From the NCBI GenBank assembly GCA_036524155.1, contig DATDCV010000069.1, forward strand, positions 1-9,100: a DNA stretch of 9,100 nt. The letters run 5' to 3'. Shown here in pieces: positions 6,211-9,100 of the stretch. Source of the stretch: DATDCV01 sp036524155. Its GTDB lineage: Bacteria > Verrucomicrobiota > Verrucomicrobiia > Limisphaerales > UBA8199. The position numbers and the translations under genes were made by a program. The notes below the pieces were generated by a model, which saw only the letters and a program-made list of their open reading frames with translations, was not told the DNA's origin and did no database searches. How positions within the stretch are numbered: position 1 is the stretch's first letter; the number at the start of each line of letters is the position of its first letter.

Positions 6211-6672
6211 ATGGACCTTAAAGACATCAAAGCCATAATAGACTTGATGCGGAAAAACTCCGTGTCTGAATTCGAACTGGAGAAAGAAGGTTTCAAGATT
6301 CGGCTTAAACGGGGTCCCAACGGGAATGCGGCGACATCCGCCGAGGATGCGCCCGCAGTGACATATGTCCAACCTCCCGTGGCGGTTCAGCCGGCCGCAG
6401 CCCCACCCCCGCCACCTGCCCCGCTCTTTACTGAGGTGGAGGTCAAATCACCCATGATCGGAACGTTCTATCGCGCTCCGTCGCCCGAGTCGGCACCCTA
6501 CGTTGAAGTGGGAACGGAGGTGAACCCTGAGACGGTGGTGTGCATCATTGAGGCGATGAAGGTGATGAACGAGATCAAGGCGGAAGCCAAGGGAGTCATT
6601 ACCCAGGTAATGGTGGAAAACGCCAAGCCGGTTGAGTTCAATCAACCTCTGTTCAAGTTACGGCCCAGCTAA
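6211..6672 (+). CDS. accB: Acetyl-CoA carboxylase biotin carboxyl carrier protein
   Basis: A 153-residue carrier protein (BCCP) that bears the biotin moved between biotin carboxylase and carboxyltransferase in the first committed step of fatty acid synthesis. The N-terminal region (1-34) is the helical/strand segment typical of AccB (IKAIIDLM..., FELEKEGFKIRLKR). A flexible Ala/Pro-rich linker occupies about 45-72. The biotinyl domain runs about 75-153, with the AccB-type thumb region around SPMIGTFYRAPSPESAPYV (80-98) and the biotinylation motif EAMKVMNE, where Lys117 is the attachment site. The domain is complete. No Shine-Dalgarno site is visible before the ATG. accC follows after 95 bases on the same strand; the carboxyltransferase genes accA and accD are not in the window. 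Confidence 0.96.
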   Translation: MDLKDIKAIIDLMRKNSVSEFELEKEGFKIRLKRGPNGNAATSAEDAPAVTYVQPPVAVQPAAAPPPPPAPLFTEVEVKSPMIGTFYRAPSPESAPYVEVGTEVNPETVVCIIEAMKVMNEIKAEAKGVITQVMVENAKPVEFNQPLFKLRPS

Positions 6673-6767
6673 GCGGGCCTAAATGGCAGGTCAGACTGTG
6701 AGCCGCTCGGGGAGGGACGCCTGTTCCAGCCCGGTTTTCCAGCGAGTGGCGGCAAAAGCATACAAGC

Positions 6768-8150
6768 ATGTTCGAAAAAATACTGGTAGCCAACCGCGGG
6801 GAGATTGCCGTCCGCATAATCCGGGCCTGCAAAGAGCTCAATATTCGCACGGTGGCCATCTATTCCGAGGCGGATGCGAATTCGATGCACGTCCAACTGG
6901 CCGACGAGGCGATCTGCATCGGCAAGGCGCCCCCCAATGAAAGCTACCTCCGGATAGACCGCATCGTCAGTGCGGCGGAAATCACGGACGTCGACGCCAT
7001 CCACCCGGGCTATGGTTTTCTGGCCGAGAACGCACATTTCGCCGACGTTTGCGAGAGCTGCAACATCCGCTTTATCGGGCCTAATTCGCGGGCGATGAAC
7101 GCGCTCGAAGACAAAGCCGTAAGCCGCGCCCTGGCCAAGAAGGCGGGCGTGCCCACCCCGCCCGGCTCCGATGGCGTGGTGGATAATGAACAAGACGCGC
7201 TGACAGTCTCGAAACGCATTGGCTACCCGGTCATGATCAAAGCGGTCGCGGGCGGCGGCGGTCGCGGAATGCGCGTCGCCCACAACGATATTTCACTAAT
7301 CAAAGGGTTTCACACTGCGCGGACAGAGGCGGAAAAAGCCTTCGGAAACTCAGGGGTCTACATCGAGAAATACATTGAGAACCCGCATCACGTCGAGTTC
7401 CAGATCCTGGCTGACAACCGCGGGCATGTCATTCACCTGGGCGAAAGGGATTGCTCCATCCAGCGCCGGAATCAAAAGGTTGTGGAAGAGTGCCCTTCCC
7501 CGCTAATCGAAAACAAATTCAAGAAGCTCCGCGAGAAAATGGGAAAGGCGGCAATCAAAATTGCCGAGGAAGCCAACTACACCAATGCCGGGACCGTCGA
7601 GTTCATTGTGGATCCCCAGGGCAACTATTATTTCCTGGAGGTGAACAAGCGGATCCAGGTCGAGCATCCGATTACAGAGGAAATCACCGGGATTGACCTG
7701 GTTCGCTACCAGATCATGCTGGCGATGGGTGAGACCCTCAAGCATTCGCAGAGCGATATCCAGATTAAGGGGCACGCGATCGAGTGCCGGATCAACGCCG
7801 AGGATCCCTTCGATGATTTCCGTCCCAGCCCCGGCCGCATCGAGATGTACTACCAGCCCGGCGGCCGCGGAGTTCGCGTGGATAGCCACGCCTACGCCGG
7901 CTACTCAATTCCCTCCGCTTACGATTCCATGATCGGCAAGCTGATCACCTATGGCCGGGACCGCCGCGAGGCCATGGACAAAATGAGCCGGGCTCTGAGT
8001 GAATACATGATTACCGGCATCAAGACGACGATCTCTTTCCAGCAGGCGATCCTGCAGGATCCGAACTTCCGCCGGGGTGTTTATTCCACGACTTTCATCG
8101 AGCAACTGCTCAGCGGCGCCCGGCGGGAGCTCATTGAAGAGAAGGCCTAG
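6768..8150 (+). CDS. accC: Acetyl-CoA carboxylase biotin carboxylase subunit
   Basis: A 460-residue ATP-grasp enzyme that carboxylates the biotin on AccB using bicarbonate and ATP. The N-terminal domain opens with ILVANRGEIAVRIIRACKEL. The ATP-grasp glycine loop GGGGRGMR is at 162-169. ERDCSIQRRNQK (226-237) holds Cys229 and Lys237, equivalent to the bicarbonate/active-site Cys230 and Lys238 of the Escherichia coli enzyme. EVNKRIQVEHP (291-301) holds the metal ligand Glu291, Asn293 and catalytic Arg295. The C-terminal biotin-carboxylase domain is intact (HAIECRINAEDP, YDSMIGKLI). Length is standard. Two positions differ from the E. coli enzyme, Asn235 for His and Lys294 for Thr, but neither removes a catalytic residue. 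No clear Shine-Dalgarno site precedes the ATG. It is probably one transcript with accB. Confidence 0.97.
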   Translation: MFEKILVANRGEIAVRIIRACKELNIRTVAIYSEADANSMHVQLADEAICIGKAPPNESYLRIDRIVSAAEITDVDAIHPGYGFLAENAHFADVCESCNIRFIGPNSRAMNALEDKAVSRALAKKAGVPTPPGSDGVVDNEQDALTVSKRIGYPVMIKAVAGGGGRGMRVAHNDISLIKGFHTARTEAEKAFGNSGVYIEKYIENPHHVEFQILADNRGHVIHLGERDCSIQRRNQKVVEECPSPLIENKFKKLREKMGKAAIKIAEEANYTNAGTVEFIVDPQGNYYFLEVNKRIQVEHPITEEITGIDLVRYQIMLAMGETLKHSQSDIQIKGHAIECRINAEDPFDDFRPSPGRIEMYYQPGGRGVRVDSHAYAGYSIPSAYDSMIGKLITYGRDRREAMDKMSRALSEYMITGIKTTISFQQAILQDPNFRRGVYSTTFIEQLLSGARRELIEEKA

Positions 8151-8237
8151 CCGGGGTACCGGAGTGATGGGGAAATGGCGGAAGACGAACGGGTCGAACC
8201 ATTGGATTGTTGGATTTTTCTGTCACGCAGCTTTCTG

Positions 8238-8266
8238 TTGACCGCGGGCGGAGTGCCTGTTAAAAA
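8238..8266 (+). promoter_or_regulatory. Putative promoter of the RRM-protein gene
   Basis: TTGACC (8238-8243) and TAAAAA (8261-8266) are separated by 17 bases. A transcript starting near 8273 would carry a leader of about 128 bases. A 9-base direct repeat, AGTGCCTGT (8252-8260 and 8268-8276), flanks the -10 box, and CTGTT/AACAG (8257-8269) forms a short inverted repeat over it. Confidence 0.4.
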
Positions 8267-8282
8267 CAGTGCCTGTCGGCTC

Positions 8283-8349
8283 AAGAACGAGCGTGTCGGT
8301 GTCGGAAGACAGATTGTCAGTGAAACCTAACAAGACAGACATTCAGTGA
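8283..8349 (+). repeat. Direct repeats in the leader of the RRM-protein gene
   Basis: AAGACAGATTGTCAGTGA (8306-8323) and AAGACAGACATTCAGTGA (8332-8349) match at 15 of 18 positions and start 26 bases apart. A more divergent related segment, beginning AAGAACGAG and ending TGTCGGTG, lies at 8283-8301. All sit between the predicted transcript start and the ATG at 8401. A short CTGC-CGGT-GCAG hairpin follows at 8352-8363. Confidence 0.55.
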
Positions 8350-8400
8350 TCCTGCCGGTGCAGTCCTCCTCACTTAGTTTCCTTGAGCAGACCTGACCTT

Positions 8401-8706
8401 ATGAATCAAAACAGGCTATTCGTGGGCAACCTCTCCTTTCAGACAATGGAAAACGACCTGCAGGATTATTTCGCGCAGGCGGGGGTGGTGACATCGGTTA
8501 ACCTCATGTTGGACAAAACCACGGGCAAATCGCGCGGGTTTGCGTTTATCGAATTTGCCACACCGGAAGAGGCCGCGAAGGCCGTCGAGCAATTTCACGG
8601 CAAGGAATTCCAGGGCCGGGCGCTGACGGTGAACGTGGCCCGACCCCGGGAGGAACGAGCGCCGCGGCCGAGCGGCAACCGGGGCGGAGGGCGGGAGCGA
8701 TACTGA
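8401..8706 (+). CDS. Single-RRM RNA-binding protein
   Basis: A 101-residue protein made of one RNA-recognition motif and a short basic tail. RNP2 is LFVGNL (6-11) and RNP1 is RGFAFIEF (45-52), both with the aromatic residues that stack on RNA bases. The tail (about 81-101) is Arg/Gly/Pro-rich. Stand-alone bacterial RRM proteins of this size are known from cyanobacteria, where several are cold-inducible, and from other phyla; they are thought to act in RNA stability or translation, though targets are mostly unknown. The ATG at 8401 is chosen because it lies just before RNP2. A TTG 18 bases upstream would add six residues without homology. Neither has a Shine-Dalgarno site. The long repeat-bearing leader suggests post-transcriptional control, possibly autoregulation (inference). 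Confidence 0.93.
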   Translation: MNQNRLFVGNLSFQTMENDLQDYFAQAGVVTSVNLMLDKTTGKSRGFAFIEFATPEEAAKAVEQFHGKEFQGRALTVNVARPREERAPRPSGNRGGGRERY

Positions 8707-8841
8707 CATCCTAAGCGACAACTCCGAGACCCGGAGGAAAGGCCGAAGGAGCGGCAGAGGGGTGCCAAAAGCTCAGAAGGTGTCTTTGGTTCTTTGCATC
8801 GCTTCGCGCATGCGGGTTGTCCCATTTCATTCTTTAAGAGT

Positions 8842-8870
8842 TTGACATGCGCGGATTACCCTAATAGGGT
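8842..8870 (+). promoter_or_regulatory. Promoter with overlapping palindrome upstream of the 8888 gene
   Basis: A perfect TTGACA (8842-8847) is followed after 17 bases by TAGGGT (8865-8870). The -10 box is one arm of a perfect 13-base palindrome, ACCCTA-A-TAGGGT (8858-8870), a plausible repressor operator. Transcription would start near 8877, giving a leader of only about 11 bases before the ATG at 8888. Confidence 0.5.
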
Positions 8871-8887
8871 TATTTGAACGAAACGTT

Positions 8888-9100
8888 ATGGCTGAGAATA
8901 TTCCCAATATTCCCTCCGGCGCTGTTCCGCCGAAGAAGGAAACCGGCAAGGTCCAACCGAAGAAAGAAACGGTACGCATCAATCTGCCACCCAAGCCCTC
9001 AGCCGCGCCGACGATCAAGCTGCCGACTTTGCCTCCGGGCGGGCCGACTGCCGCACCGGCGGCCGCCGCTCCCGGCCATGCGCCCAGCCCAGCCGCGCCC
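8888..9100 (+). CDS. Lys/Pro/Ala-rich protein of unknown function (3' end outside window)
   Basis: The first 71 residues of a gene running off the window. The sequence is low in complexity and rich in Pro, Lys and Ala, with no signal peptide or membrane helix so far. PKKET occurs twice (about 15-29), then VRINLPPKP and TIKLPTLPPGG, then an Ala/Pro-rich run. The repeated short basic and proline-rich blocks suggest an extended, disordered N-terminal region. I do not recognise a family with confidence. A strong promoter-like element with a palindrome lies directly upstream, and the ATG is the first in the frame after it. The codon pattern fits a real gene: the frame is open throughout and the reading makes coherent repeats. 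No Shine-Dalgarno site is visible. Confidence 0.6.
   Translation, partial: MAENIPNIPSGAVPPKKETGKVQPKKETVRINLPPKPSAAPTIKLPTLPPGGPTAAPAAAAPGHAPSPAAP

Noticed and set aside
6669..7283. 204-codon minus-strand ORF opposite accC
   Set aside because: It is antisense to highly conserved biotin carboxylase codons; a GC-rich shadow frame.
8151..8162. CCGG-GGTA-CCGG hairpin right after accC as a terminator
   Set aside because: The stem is 4 base pairs and no T-run follows.
8722..8736. CTCCG/CGGAG hairpin after the RRM gene as a terminator
   Set aside because: The stem is 5 base pairs and is followed by purine-rich sequence rather than a T-run.
1..9100. CRISPR array, tRNA/rRNA genes, insertion sequences
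   Set aside because: No regularly spaced identical repeats of CRISPR size, no T-loop or cloverleaf pattern, no rRNA-like conserved stretches and no transposase frame or terminal inverted repeats were seen on reading both strands.

Overview
The window is GC-rich bacterial chromosome with ordinary housekeeping content. It reads best as a free-living Gram-negative-like bacterium of the Planctomycetota/Verrucomicrobiota/Chlamydiota (PVC) group, most plausibly Verrucomicrobiota. This is an inference from the look of the proteins, the scarcity of Shine-Dalgarno sites, a stand-alone RRM protein, a Lys/Pro-rich orphan protein at the right edge and TCCAAA-type heptad repeats. No rRNA or other direct taxonomic marker is present.

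Left third (1-2681, minus strand): a co-directional set reading nfeD-like -> flotillin -> beta-carbonic-anhydrase-like protein, the last cut by the window start. The first two are the classic membrane-microdomain pair: an OB-fold NfeD-type membrane protein and an SPFH scaffold. The third keeps all the zinc and catalytic-dyad residues of beta-carbonic anhydrases.

Middle (2682-5961, plus strand): a 374-base divergent intergenic region leads into holB (DNA polymerase III delta'). holB overlaps by 4 bases a polytopic O-antigen-ligase/polymerase-like membrane protein, which is followed 18 bases later by aroQ (type II 3-dehydroquinate dehydratase). These three probably form one transcription unit.

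Right third (5962-9100, plus strand): accB and accC (biotin carboxyl carrier protein and biotin carboxylase of acetyl-CoA carboxylase), then a single-RRM RNA-binding protein with a long repeat-bearing leader, then the start of a Lys/Pro/Ala-rich protein of unknown function behind a sigma70-like promoter that contains a 13-base palindrome.

I see no mobile element, CRISPR array, rRNA or tRNA. The least routine signals are non-coding or structural: degenerate 7-base repeats upstream of the flotillin gene and inside holB, a roughly 26-base-spaced repeat in the leader of the RRM gene, the palindrome over the last promoter, and the carbonic-anhydrase-like gene beside a flotillin operon. I found no convincing new multi-gene system.
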